Below the pieces are notes generated by a model. That model saw only the letters and a list, made by a program, of their open reading frames with translations. It was not told the origin of the DNA and did not search any database. Shown here piece after piece: positions 17,718 to 26,542 of a stretch of 41,358 nt of DNA (its first letter is position 1; each line of letters begins with the position of its first letter). The DNA is from Lentisphaerota bacterium (GTDB lineage Bacteria > Verrucomicrobiota > Lentisphaeria > Oligosphaerales > JABHEG01), in contig JABHEG010000297.1 of NCBI GenBank assembly GCA_018676675.1, forward strand, positions 1-41,358, in the 5' to 3' direction. Position numbers and translations under genes: made by a program.

Positions 17718-18868
17718 CCCCTCCTCCTCAGCCGAACAAGCGCCCGTGCGGGCGCCTTATCTATGCAGCCAGCGAGTCGGATGCCGACCTGCTGTATGCC
17801 AGTCGATTCCTGGCTCCGGATCCCTTCCTGTGGTACAACGTCGCTGGCGAGGAAGGAATCCTGGTCAGCTCTTTGGAGGTGGGCAGAGCCGTAAAGGAAG
17901 CCGCCCGGGGAGTCACAGTCCGTTCGTTTGTGGACGCACGGGAAGCGTGGGGAGTGCCTTCAAGAGCACGCAAACTTGAGGCGTACATCGAGGCTTTGGG
18001 GAGACACCACGGCGTCAGTCGCTGGGAAGTCCCCGGTTCATTCCCACTCGGACTCGCGCGTAGGCTCTCCCAGCGCCGAATACGCCTGACGCCTGTATCG
18101 GACTTTTTCCCTCAGCGCCGCTCCAAATCCCCGGAAGAAGTGGAGCATCTCCGTGAAGGGGTGGCTCTTGCCGAGACCGGCATGAACCGCGCATTCGACA
18201 TTCTCAGAGAAGCCTCCATTACGCCCGAAGGAGAACTCTCCTGGAATGGGGCTGCTCTCACCGCAGATACGCTCCGGGGCGAGGTCGACGCAGAAATCGC
18301 GCGGAAAGGCGGAACGGCCTCCCACACGATCGCCGCGCCGGGAGAACAGGGGGCCGACCCGCACGCGACCGGGACAGGAATAATCCGAGCAAATACCCCA
18401 ATCGTTCTCGACATTTTCCCAAGAGTAGACGCGACGGGCTACTTCGGGGACCTGACCCGAACGATCGTCAAAGGTGAAGTACCCCCAATCGTGGAGAAGG
18501 CATATACGGCCGTCCACGATGCCCAAGTCGCGGCGATGGCCGCGATCCGAGCCGGTGCCAGCGCCAGCGCTCCGCACACCGAGGCCGCACAAGTGCTGGC
18601 ACTGGCCGGCTTTGAAACAGATGCTGACACCACTCCCCCCCACGGCTTCTTTCATGGGACCGGACATGGTCTGGGGCTCGAAATCCACGAGTCCCCGCGA
18701 CTCAGCGGCAAGGCAAAAGACTGTCTCGAGAGTGGCGATGTCGTCACAGTCGAGCCTGGGCTTTACTACCCCGAATGGGGCGGCGTGCGCCTGGAGGATG
18801 TCGTGGTCGTTACCGACGAGGGGTGCGAAAACCTGACGACTATCGAGAAAGCCCTCCGAATTGAGTAG
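17714..18868 (+). CDS. M24-family metallopeptidase (Xaa-Pro aminopeptidase-like)
   Basis: The 384-residue product has the pita-bread fold with the complete dinuclear metal set: Asp233 (VLDIF), Asp246 (FGDLTRT), His318 (GTGHGLGLEIHE), Glu347 (VEPGLYY) and Glu361 (RLEDVVVV). The family removes N-terminal residues, typically before proline, in the cytoplasm. The N-terminal creatinase-like domain (about residues 1-140) is short but present. The ATG lies inside the stop of the TrpR-like gene (ATGA), a strong sign of a bicistronic message. The methyltransferase gene follows about 50 bases later. Whether the substrate is a true Xaa-Pro peptide cannot be decided, because other M24 members are methionine aminopeptidases, creatinases or non-enzymatic. 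Length and motifs favour aminopeptidase P/prolidase. Confidence 0.92.
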   Translation: MTPPPQPNKRPCGRLIYAASESDADLLYASRFLAPDPFLWYNVAGEEGILVSSLEVGRAVKEAARGVTVRSFVDAREAWGVPSRARKLEAYIEALGRHHGVSRWEVPGSFPLGLARRLSQRRIRLTPVSDFFPQRRSKSPEEVEHLREGVALAETGMNRAFDILREASITPEGELSWNGAALTADTLRGEVDAEIARKGGTASHTIAAPGEQGADPHATGTGIIRANTPIVLDIFPRVDATGYFGDLTRTIVKGEVPPIVEKAYTAVHDAQVAAMAAIRAGASASAPHTEAAQVLALAGFETDADTTPPHGFFHGTGHGLGLEIHESPRLSGKAKDCLESGDVVTVEPGLYYPEWGGVRLEDVVVVTDEGCENLTTIEKALRIE

Positions 18869-18917
18869 GTCTGGTCTGAACTCCTGCCCCCCAAGACGCC
18901 GGGGCTCGTCCCATCAT

Positions 18918-19709
18918 ATGGCCTTAAACAAACAACAACGGAAACTGCTTCGGCACCTGCGAAGCCGCCACGGACGCCGAAAGACCGGACGCGTGCTCTG
19001 TGAAGGGACGCGCTGTTGCGCCGAAGCCCTCCGTTCGCCCAATTTCGCTCTCGATTTTGCCGTCTGCACGCATGCCTTCATGGCTGCCCTCGAAATGGGT
19101 AACGCACGGCTCGAGCTCCCCCCAAACGGGCGCATCATTGCGATTGCCGAGGACGAATTCTCCGAGATCGCTACCACCGAGTCCCCTCAGGGCGTGCTGT
19201 GCGTTCTCATCCCTCCAGAACCATCCGACAAGCCACTCCCAACCGTTCTTCATCCGTTTGTGTTGATCCTTGATCGCGTCTCCGAGCCCGGAAATGTGGG
19301 CACAATTCTGCGAACGGCATGGGCCATCGGGCTCAGCGAAGTGTGGTACACCGAGGGAACGGCGGATCCACTGGCCCCGAAAACGATCCGGGCAGGGATG
19401 GGAGCCCAGTTCTCCATGGGACTGCGCCGCTTCGCAGATCTGCCCGAAGCCGCCTTGGCGCTCAACTCTCTCGGGGCGGCTGGTCTGTGGTGCGCCATGC
19501 CGCGAAACGGGATCAGCTGCTTCGACGAAAGGTTCGCCCTGGAACGTTGCGGCCTCGTTATCGGGAATGAAGCAGAAGGGATCCGTGACGATCAGCTCGG
19601 CCAAGCGGTGTCCATCCCCATGCCCGGCGGGGCGGAGTCACTCAACGCCGCCCAGGCGGCCACAGTGCTGCTCGTCGAAGCCGTACGACGAAAACTCACC
19701 AACGACTAG
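18918..19709 (+). CDS. SpoU-family (SPOUT) RNA 2'-O-methyltransferase
   Basis: The ATG at 18918 gives 263 residues. An earlier TTG at 18861 would overlap the peptidase gene and add residues with no SpoU character. The N-terminal 100 residues form the substrate-binding module (RTGRVLCEGTRCCAEAL). The SpoU motifs follow: motif 1 at 117-133 (ILDRVSEPGNVGTILRTA, with Asn126 and Arg132), motif 2 at 215-222 (IGNEAEGI) and motif 3 at 231-250 (VSIPMPGGAESLNAAQAATV), which together form the trefoil-knot SAM pocket. Members methylate ribose 2'-hydroxyls in rRNA or tRNA in the cytoplasm. The best guess is the 23S rRNA (RlmB-like) subgroup, but the target nucleotide cannot be deduced. The ribosome site is weak. 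Confidence 0.93.
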   Translation: MALNKQQRKLLRHLRSRHGRRKTGRVLCEGTRCCAEALRSPNFALDFAVCTHAFMAALEMGNARLELPPNGRIIAIAEDEFSEIATTESPQGVLCVLIPPEPSDKPLPTVLHPFVLILDRVSEPGNVGTILRTAWAIGLSEVWYTEGTADPLAPKTIRAGMGAQFSMGLRRFADLPEAALALNSLGAAGLWCAMPRNGISCFDERFALERCGLVIGNEAEGIRDDQLGQAVSIPMPGGAESLNAAQAATVLLVEAVRRKLTND

Positions 19710-19737
19710 AAGACCGCAGACAAACAGGAGACAAACG

Positions 19738-20997
19738 ATGCTTCGAGCCCATTCCCTGCTGGCCGCCGTGTTGATCGGCATCCTCCCTTCCGTGACGCCT
19801 CTGTTCGCCGGGGACTGGCCGCAATACCGTGGGCCAAATCGAGATGGTGTATCAACCGAAACAGGTCTGGCAAAGGTCTGGCCGGCCGGCGGACCGAAGA
19901 TGGTCTGGTCATCAAAAGGGATCGGGCTCGGCTACTCATCCCCGGCCGTGGCCAACGGAATGCTGTACGTAACGGGTGTTAAGGAGAAGAAGGAGTTTCT
20001 TGCTGCCTACACGCTGTCCGGCGAACGCAAATGGCAGACAGAGTACGGGAGCGCCTGGACCAAGTCGTTCCCACCAGCCCGGACGACCCCCACACTCGCC
20101 GACGGCGCCGCTTTCGTCATCAGTGGTGCTGGAGAAGTCGTTCGGGTGAATGCCGCGACTGGGGAAATCACGTGGTCGAAGAACGCGAAGACAACGTTCG
20201 GAGGCCAGGTCGGTCCCTGGGGGACAGCTGAATCGCCTCTAATCGTCGACGGCAAGGTGATCTATACACCGGCGGGGAATCAGACAGCGATGGCCGCCCT
20301 GGACATGAAATCCGGTGAGACGGTGTGGAAAAGCCCGTCACTCAACGACAAGAGCGCCTACGTCTCTCCCATCCTCATCAAACACGGGGAGAAGGCGCTG
20401 ATCGTCGGGGTGACCAGCCAGTACATATTCGCGGTGAGTCCTGAAACTGGGGACCTCGCCTGGACATTCAACTATGGAAAAGAGTCTGCCCCAAAGCGGG
20501 GAGGAACGATTAACTGCTGCTCGCCGATCTACTACGACGGGGGGCTCTTCGTGAGTAGCGGCTACAACCACGTTGGCGTGATGCTGACGTTGGCCGAAAC
20601 CGGCCCGCCTTCAGTAGCCTGGACCTCCCCGGATCTGGATATCCACCACGGCGGGGCCGTCCTCGTTGAGGGCCTCCTTTATGGCTCAAACTGGATCAAC
20701 AACCGACAGGGAAACTGGGTGTGCGTTGACTGGAAGACGGGGGAAACGCGCTTCGAGAAGACGTGGCAGACCAAAGGTTCCGTGGTCGCCGCGGATGGAA
20801 TGCTCTACTGCTACGATGAGAAGCAGGGAAACGTCGCCCTTGTCACGCCTTCCTCAAAGACATTCGACGTCGTGAGCTCGTTCAAGGTCACGCTTGGGAC
20901 TCAGCAGCACTGGTGCCACCCGACGATCAGCGACGGTCGGCTCTACCTTCGACACGGCGATGCCCTCATGGCATTCGACATCCAAGGCGCCCGGTAA
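19738..20997 (+). CDS. Secreted PQQ-like (outer-membrane-assembly-type) beta-propeller protein
   Basis: The ATG at 19738 follows AGGAG at an eight-base spacing and gives 419 residues with a signal peptide (MLRAHSLLAAVLIGILPSVTPLFAG). The mature start GDWPQYRGPNRDGVSTETGL is the recurrent opening of PQQ-like propellers in Planctomycetota and Verrucomicrobiota. Blades contain A(A/V)xxxTGExxW-type steps, for example VNAATGEITWSKNA, LDMKSGETVWKSP and VSPETGDLAWTFNY. These proteins generally act as periplasmic or extracellular binding scaffolds. A catalytic quinoprotein role is unlikely because the residues of quinoprotein dehydrogenases are not evident. It starts 28 bases after the methyltransferase gene and is probably cotranscribed with it. 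It ends five bases short of the convergent symporter gene. Confidence 0.9.
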   Translation: MLRAHSLLAAVLIGILPSVTPLFAGDWPQYRGPNRDGVSTETGLAKVWPAGGPKMVWSSKGIGLGYSSPAVANGMLYVTGVKEKKEFLAAYTLSGERKWQTEYGSAWTKSFPPARTTPTLADGAAFVISGAGEVVRVNAATGEITWSKNAKTTFGGQVGPWGTAESPLIVDGKVIYTPAGNQTAMAALDMKSGETVWKSPSLNDKSAYVSPILIKHGEKALIVGVTSQYIFAVSPETGDLAWTFNYGKESAPKRGGTINCCSPIYYDGGLFVSSGYNHVGVMLTLAETGPPSVAWTSPDLDIHHGGAVLVEGLLYGSNWINNRQGNWVCVDWKTGETRFEKTWQTKGSVVAADGMLYCYDEKQGNVALVTPSSKTFDVVSSFKVTLGTQQHWCHPTISDGRLYLRHGDALMAFDIQGAR

Positions 20998-21002
20998 GCC
21001 CT

Positions 21003-22784
21003 CTAGATCAGATAAAGAACGGTAACAAGAATGGCGGCGAAGGCTCCGAGCGCCAGCCAACTCTTGCCACTCGCCAGCAGGCCACGAATGCCGGTGAGTT
21101 CCTCTCCCGCGTCCTCGTCCTCACCTTCGGGGATAGGAACGAACACCTCAACGGCCATGTAGCACCCTCCCACGAAGGCCAGCATGGCCGTGACAATGCA
21201 GAAGAGATTCAGTGGCTTGGGCACATGCGCCTCGAAAACCGACACTAGCACGAAGGCGACAAGGCCCACGATAGCCACGCCGATACCAATCCTGCCAGTT
21301 GCCACACCAAAGTCGAGGGGAAGCGCTCCCTTAGCCCGTTCAATAAACTGGTCGGACGCGGCAAGCTCCTCTTCCTGCTTCTTGCCCATGCGGTTGCCGA
21401 TCATGCTGCCGATCAAGAGCAGAACGGAGCAGACAGGGAAAGCCAGGAACGTCCTCGTCTCATCGCCCATACCCGTCTGCCAGCTGTAGATCCCAAGACC
21501 GATGCCGCCGAGCATGGCTGCCAGCGCGCCGATACTGTTCACCCGCCGAGAGAACAGAGCGGCGGCGACGATCACGAAAATCGGAGGCTCGAAAAACGAC
21601 ATGATGGCGAAATTGGCCTTGATGATGCCGCCCAGACGCTCAACCTGAAGAGCAAAAACCAACCCCAGAAGACCGCAGCAGAGAATAGCGGCACGGCCAA
21701 CCCAAATGCCATGCTTCGAGGAGGCATTCGGGAAAAAGCGTCGATAAAAATCATGTTCCGTCAGCGTAGCGGCAGCGTTCAGCAACGCAGCGGCTGTGGA
21801 ATTCGACGCGGCCACAAGAGCAGCAATGATGATTCCCCCGATGCCGATCGGCAACACATCGTTGAGCAACTTCGGCAGGATGCTGTCACCCGTGCCGAGA
21901 GGATCAGCGGCGTAGATCAACGTTCCGCACATGCCGGGAATGATGAAAGAGAGCGTCAGTACGCCCGTGATGGCTCCGGCGATGATCAAGCCGCGCGAAG
22001 CATGGCGGACATTCTTTCCGGCGAAAGAGCACTGCAACATGTACTGACTCGTGCACCAATAGGGAAGACCGAGCAGGGCAAACATGAAAATGTGCTTGTA
22101 GTTGGGCCAGACGTCTGCCGATGATTTCCAGAACGTGAAGGCCGACTCGCCAAGTTGACTGGTAAGGCCCGACACGCCGCCGACCGCGGGATGCTTGAGA
22201 CACAACGGCAGGAGAATCAGACCGCCGATGATCATCAGGAAGCTCTGGATGACCGAAGAGTACGCCGCCGCCATGAGGCCGGAGAAGAAGCAATAGAGAA
22301 TGACGGCCCCGCTGACGAACCAGATGATCTGCAGCTGGCTCAGCCCCAGAACCGGAGACAGCACCGTGGAAAGAGTATACATAGCGTTGCCCGCAAACAG
22401 GGCGTAGTAGAGAATCCAGAGGGCCGACACGAGCAGTCGCAAGCCCACGTTGTAGCGCGTCTCGATCAACTCGGACACGGTGGTGATCTCCAAGCGCCGC
22501 AGTCGTGGCACGAAGAACAGCGCACTGGCCGCGGCGAGCATGTTCCCCGTCCAGGCAATGAGAAGAACGGACACGCCACCCCCTGCGTAAGCAGCGCCGG
22601 CGGGGCCGACCAGATAGATCGCAGCCACGTTGGTGGCCATGATCATCCCGGCAATGACCCACTTGTTGAGTGAGCGTCCGGCGAGAAAAAAGTCCTCTCC
22701 CTTCTTGACGAATCGACTCAGATACCACCCAAAACCAATGGTCCCGACAAGGTATGCCAACACGACGAGTGCGTTGATATTCAC
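21003..22784 (-). CDS. Sodium:solute symporter (SSS family)
   Basis: The GTG at 22784 follows AGGAG by seven bases and gives 593 residues. About 14 hydrophobic helices are visible. The SSS-type start is clear (VLAYLVGTIGFGWYLSRFVKKGEDFFLAGRSL), with GMIMATNVAAIYLVGPAGAAYAGG, ITTVSELIETRYNV and the central region IIIAALVAASNSTAAALLNAAATLTEHDFYRRF, where the sodium-coupled core lies. Substrates in this family include sugars, sialic acid, proline, pantothenate and carboxylates. A sugar or sugar acid is the most likely cargo given the neighbours, but this is inference. The C-terminal about 120 residues carry a charged loop (GKKQEEELAASDQFIERA) and two or three more helices. A sigma70-type promoter lies 50 bases upstream. 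Confidence 0.93.
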   Translation of the reverse strand: MNINALVVLAYLVGTIGFGWYLSRFVKKGEDFFLAGRSLNKWVIAGMIMATNVAAIYLVGPAGAAYAGGGVSVLLIAWTGNMLAAASALFFVPRLRRLEITTVSELIETRYNVGLRLLVSALWILYYALFAGNAMYTLSTVLSPVLGLSQLQIIWFVSGAVILYCFFSGLMAAAYSSVIQSFLMIIGGLILLPLCLKHPAVGGVSGLTSQLGESAFTFWKSSADVWPNYKHIFMFALLGLPYWCTSQYMLQCSFAGKNVRHASRGLIIAGAITGVLTLSFIIPGMCGTLIYAADPLGTGDSILPKLLNDVLPIGIGGIIIAALVAASNSTAAALLNAAATLTEHDFYRRFFPNASSKHGIWVGRAAILCCGLLGLVFALQVERLGGIIKANFAIMSFFEPPIFVIVAAALFSRRVNSIGALAAMLGGIGLGIYSWQTGMGDETRTFLAFPVCSVLLLIGSMIGNRMGKKQEEELAASDQFIERAKGALPLDFGVATGRIGIGVAIVGLVAFVLVSVFEAHVPKPLNLFCIVTAMLAFVGGCYMAVEVFVPIPEGEDEDAGEELTGIRGLLASGKSWLALGAFAAILVTVLYLI

Positions 22785-22835
22785 GTCTCTACTCCTACTT
22801 ACAGCACGGCGGACAAGAGCAAGGAATGGCCAATA

Positions 22836-22864
22836 CCTATACTTCCGAAAAGCCAAGTTGCCAA
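22836..22864 (-). promoter_or_regulatory. Probable sigma70-type promoter of the symporter gene
   Basis: On the leftward strand TTGGCA (22864-22859) and TATAGG (22841-22836) are separated by exactly 17 bases. This is one mismatch from the -35 consensus and two from the -10. Transcription would begin near 22829, leaving a leader of about 45 bases before the GTG at 22784. The site lies in the 237-base divergent gap with the secreted-protein gene at 23022; no comparably good promoter was seen for that direction. Confidence 0.5.
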
Positions 22865-23021
22865 AGCTCGGAGTATCGTGGACATGCCGTAGCGAGCGTG
22901 AACCAGCCAGGCCAAAGCGAACCGTGCGATCCAGCGCCACGGGAATCTACACAATCTGGCCGGGCGTCGTTCCACAGGTATGTTAGACTCTACCGTTTCC
23001 ATGACACGAGGATGTGACCAC

Positions 23022-23984
23022 ATGCGATCGCTATTGCCTCTCCTGATCTTCTGGGTCCTCACAAACAGTTCCGGGCAAGCCCAGAGCGTCCGACAACTGC
23101 CCCCCCCCGTGCGTGAACACCTCGAGAACATCGAGACCATCAATGATGGTGGATTCGAGGTCCCAACCGGGAAAGCATGGCGATTCAGCGACTGGCCGCC
23201 CCGACCTGACACGAGCGATAGGCTCATCGCCGATTCCATCCGCTACTCCGACAGCGTCGTCCACAGCGGCGACGGCAGCATATGCCTTGACCTGAAAACG
23301 GTTGGTGAAGACCGCATCCTGCTCGTCCAGCAGAAGCGCTCTGTCGATGCCCTGCGCCCTCACGATGGCCGCTTGGTTCGGCTGTCGGCCTGGATCTGGG
23401 TTGCACAGGGACCTTCGGGCTTCCAGGCAACGCTGACCACGCGGAAATGGGGAAAGCCCGGAACGCCGCCTCTGGGATCACGGCGCCTGCGTCTGCCCGG
23501 CGTACGCGGCGAGTGGACTTACGCAGAACTCCTCTTCCGACTCCGCCTGGGAGAAACAACGCGATGGGACATCACCGTGGCCGCCCGTCAGGTCCCGGAC
23601 CTCAAGGACTCACCCATCGTCTACATTGATGATGTACGCCTGGACGTACTTGCTGCCCCCAAGCTTCAAGCCGACCTGCTCTGCGGACGGACGATCTTTG
23701 AGCCAGACGACATCCTGCCGATCCGAATCAGCGTCGCCGAATCGGCGCTGGCGGAAGGCCTGAAGTATGTCCGCTGGGATATCACGACATCTGATGGGTT
23801 AGCCTCACACAAGGCCGGGGACATGCTCCTCAAAATGTCGCAGACAACGACCAGCATCGCGTTGCCGTCCCTGGCAGACGGCAGCTATGCGGTCCGGGCC
23901 GCACTGGGATCCCGAACTGGCGAGCGTGCAGTCGAAGTTCTGGTCCCGTTCCGGAGAACGGGAGGACCCTTTGCGGACCGGTAG
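23022..23984 (+). CDS. Secreted protein of unknown family, probably beta-sandwich (carbohydrate-binding-like)
   Basis: The chosen ATG at 23022 follows a GAGG element by about ten bases and gives 320 residues with a signal peptide (MRSLLPLLIFWVLTNSSGQAQ). Residues 40-210 look like a jelly-roll binding domain. They open with IETINDGGFEVPTGKAWRFSDW, the way CBM4/9-like modules begin (a DGGFE-type start followed by a tryptophan). They continue with VRLSAWIWVAQGPSGFQATL and SPIVYIDDVRLDVL, typical of such domains. Residues 215-310 form a second all-beta domain (FEPDDILPIRISVAE, LPSLADGSYAVRAAL). No catalytic residues are apparent. It precedes two giant secreted glycosidase-like genes, 73 bases before the next one, so a substrate-binding accessory role is inferred. 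Confidence 0.75.
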   Translation: MRSLLPLLIFWVLTNSSGQAQSVRQLPPPVREHLENIETINDGGFEVPTGKAWRFSDWPPRPDTSDRLIADSIRYSDSVVHSGDGSICLDLKTVGEDRILLVQQKRSVDALRPHDGRLVRLSAWIWVAQGPSGFQATLTTRKWGKPGTPPLGSRRLRLPGVRGEWTYAELLFRLRLGETTRWDITVAARQVPDLKDSPIVYIDDVRLDVLAAPKLQADLLCGRTIFEPDDILPIRISVAESALAEGLKYVRWDITTSDGLASHKAGDMLLKMSQTTTSIALPSLADGSYAVRAALGSRTGERAVEVLVPFRRTGGPFADR

Positions 23985-24057
23985 TGCCCTTGCCCGAATC
24001 CATCCGTGTCTGATTGGCCCCCGCCAACTCGGCAGTCGACGTGTACTGGAGGAACTG

Positions 24058-26505
24058 ATGATACCGCCGTCATGGAAGAACGGTTCTCATGGCATCGCAC
24101 TGCTGGGAATCTGGGCCATCCTCAGCCTTGCCGGTGCCGGGCACGCAGCGAACAAGGTGCCAGTGGGCGCCCCTGAAGGGCCTCTCCCCCCCGTGAATGG
24201 GGTTTGGCAGTTTGACTTCGGCGGGGAAGCCAGCCCTGGCGAGAGAGGCTTCATCCGCATCCTGCCCACGTCCGAATACAGCCCTGGTAAGTTCTACGGC
24301 TATACCAAAGGCAAGAGCCGGCCGAGACCATTCGATCAGAACCGTCGTGTCACGCGTGACAACCTAAGCCTCGATGACGTCACACGTGACGGAGTCTACG
24401 GCGGAAACACGTTCCGCATCGATCTGCCCGATGGGCGCTACGAGATCGCAGTCCTGACCGGCCAATACAGTCGCCCCGGGGCAAACCGCCCTGACTCACA
24501 TTTCCGCACTTACTCCATCAGGGCCGGGGACACCGTGCTCTACGAACGGGACGATTCCCCCGAGACCTTTTTCCACGCTGAGGGGCGGTATTTCCACAAC
24601 TACCACCGTGACTGGCACCCGGATGTGGACCTCTACACGGAGAACATTTCCCGCTGGATTCCGTTCGCTCACGGCGTGGTCGCAGTGACTGGAGGAGCGC
24701 TGACCGTCGCAGCATCGCATTATGCACCGATCAATGCCCTGTGGATCTTCCCGGAGGGCAGTGCCGACGGTCATGCGGCAGTCGATGCCTTCAAAGCCAG
24801 GCAGAGGCTCACGTTCAACAGCCAGTACCCATATCTCCCTGAGACACCGGAGCATATGATCCCAAAGCTGCCGACAGACGTTCGAGCTTCCGGTGTGGTC
24901 CTCTACGTCAAAGACTCGTTCAAGGGCCTGCAGCCTGGAGCTCGTCCGATTGCCCGGGACCTGGGGCGCCCCCTGCGTCTGTTCGCGAGCCGTGGGGAAC
25001 GGGAAGCCGGTGTCGTCGGCGTTCTCCCTCTGCGCGACATCGCCGGCCCCATTGAGCTCAGAGCAGCCGAATTGGTTGGAGCCGATGGGGCATCCATTCC
25101 TGCATCGGCTCTTGATATTCGCTACGTTCGTTACGGAGAGTATCCAGTCACCGGCGGGTACGTCGTCAAACCCCACTTCCTCGTGCCCTGGCGCCCCGAC
25201 CGCATGGAGAAGCACATTGCGCGATGGTTTTGGGTTGACCTCCACACACCCGACGATGCGAAGCCCGGTTTCTACGACACCGTACTCACCTTCAGCGCCT
25301 CCGGAGTTGAGGCAAAACTCCCCGTCCAGGTGCGAGTCCTGCCTCTGAATCTGCCTATGTCCCGGCTCTATGCCGGAGTCTATGCCGGCAACCTTGACGG
25401 GACCGTTTTCAGGCATTTCCGGACGATGAAAAAGCGACCCCATGACCTGATGCACAAAGTCATGAGAACACGTATGGAGTTCTATGCCGATCAGGGATTC
25501 ACCGGCCTCTACGACAGTTTGCCCTGGCACCCGTTCGCCTATCGGGACGGCGAAGTCAAAGTCGACGAGGAGACGTGGGACTTGTACCTGGACGTCTTCG
25601 AGACGGCCAAGAGTATCCCCAACTTCCGTGACCGGGGCTTCTGTTACTACCTCGGCGGCCCCCAGTTGTTCCCAAAATGTCCGAACTACCTCTCAATCCG
25701 CAAAGCCGACCAGATGAAGCTGGACGATATCCGGTTCAGCGACGCAGCCGTCGGAGAAATGACCGCGATGGTCCAGGAATTCTACGGGCGCATCCGTGCC
25801 CGGGACTTGCCGGAGGTGACGTTCTACGTGTTCGACGAACTGGGCAACCACGGCGCCAAGGGTGCACGCTGGGGTCGCGAGATGCTAAAGGCCCTCAATC
25901 GCTGCAAGGAAGCGACCCCCGGAGGCTTCCGGACCTGTGTCTCCGCGCTCCGCTGCAGTGTGGCCCGCGAATACCTGCCCCACGCTGACATTGTCATGCC
26001 GAACAGTGCCTACCCAGTGACCCCCGAGACCATTGAGGAACTCCAAGCCAACGGCTGCACGCTCGGACTCTACAACATGGGGGCCTCACGTTTCAGCTAC
26101 GGATTCTATCCATGGCGCGTCAACGCTTATACCCGGGCCCAGTGGTCCTTCAGCTATGACGGCGACTCCCGCGATCCCTACGTTTCCCTTCCAACCGGTG
26201 CCCGGTACTCGTGCGACTCCCGCTACACGCCGGACTGGGACGTACTCCCATCTATCGGCATGCTTCGCCAACGCGAAGGGGTCGACGACTACCGCTATGT
26301 CCAACTCCTCGAGGACCGGCTCCAGACCGCTAAGGCCGCCGGCAGGGAGACGGCCCCGGAAGCCCAACATGCCAAAGCAGTCCTGGCCGAGCTCCGGGAC
26401 GCAGTCGACATCACCTATCTCGCCCCGCGAAACAACCTCGACAAGAGCACCATGGACTACTACCGATGGCGCGTCGCCGAAGCCGCCATCCGTCTCGGCA
26501 ACTGA
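24058..26505 (+). CDS. Secreted GH123/DUF4091-like glycoside hydrolase with N-terminal malectin-like domain
   Basis: The ATG at 24058 follows GGAGG and gives 815 residues with a signal peptide (KNGSHGIALLGIWAILSLAGAGHAA). Residues 45-245 resemble a malectin/galactose-binding domain (VWQFDFGGEASPGERGFIRI, GGNTFRIDLPDGRYEIAVLTG). Residues 270-450 are the beta-sandwich that precedes GH123/DUF4091 barrels (FASRGEREAGVVGV, WFWVDLHTPDDAKPGFYDTVLTF). The barrel follows, with FYVFDELGN supplying a probable catalytic Asp593-Glu594 pair, as in GH123 enzymes that work by substrate-assisted catalysis on N-acetylhexosaminides. Substrate type is unproven, since many DUF4091 members are uncharacterised. The truncated gene at 108-1064 is a distant relative. 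The next gene starts 37 bases after its stop. Confidence 0.82.
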   Translation: MIPPSWKNGSHGIALLGIWAILSLAGAGHAANKVPVGAPEGPLPPVNGVWQFDFGGEASPGERGFIRILPTSEYSPGKFYGYTKGKSRPRPFDQNRRVTRDNLSLDDVTRDGVYGGNTFRIDLPDGRYEIAVLTGQYSRPGANRPDSHFRTYSIRAGDTVLYERDDSPETFFHAEGRYFHNYHRDWHPDVDLYTENISRWIPFAHGVVAVTGGALTVAASHYAPINALWIFPEGSADGHAAVDAFKARQRLTFNSQYPYLPETPEHMIPKLPTDVRASGVVLYVKDSFKGLQPGARPIARDLGRPLRLFASRGEREAGVVGVLPLRDIAGPIELRAAELVGADGASIPASALDIRYVRYGEYPVTGGYVVKPHFLVPWRPDRMEKHIARWFWVDLHTPDDAKPGFYDTVLTFSASGVEAKLPVQVRVLPLNLPMSRLYAGVYAGNLDGTVFRHFRTMKKRPHDLMHKVMRTRMEFYADQGFTGLYDSLPWHPFAYRDGEVKVDEETWDLYLDVFETAKSIPNFRDRGFCYYLGGPQLFPKCPNYLSIRKADQMKLDDIRFSDAAVGEMTAMVQEFYGRIRARDLPEVTFYVFDELGNHGAKGARWGREMLKALNRCKEATPGGFRTCVSALRCSVAREYLPHADIVMPNSAYPVTPETIEELQANGCTLGLYNMGASRFSYGFYPWRVNAYTRAQWSFSYDGDSRDPYVSLPTGARYSCDSRYTPDWDVLPSIGMLRQREGVDDYRYVQLLEDRLQTAKAAGRETAPEAQHAKAVLAELRDAVDITYLAPRNNLDKSTMDYYRWRVAEAAIRLGN

Positions 26506-26542
26506 CCACATGCAACACATGGTCACAGGAGCCGCCGTCACG

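Noticed and set aside
24496..25530. 344-residue minus-strand open frame inside the GH123-like gene
   Set aside because: It is antisense to recognised domains and has no ribosome site.
26033..26542. 510-base upstream extension of the giant GH42-like frame
   Set aside because: It overlaps the 3' end of the GH123-like gene in another frame and is Ser/Pro/Thr/Arg-rich, and a signal peptide begins at 26543.
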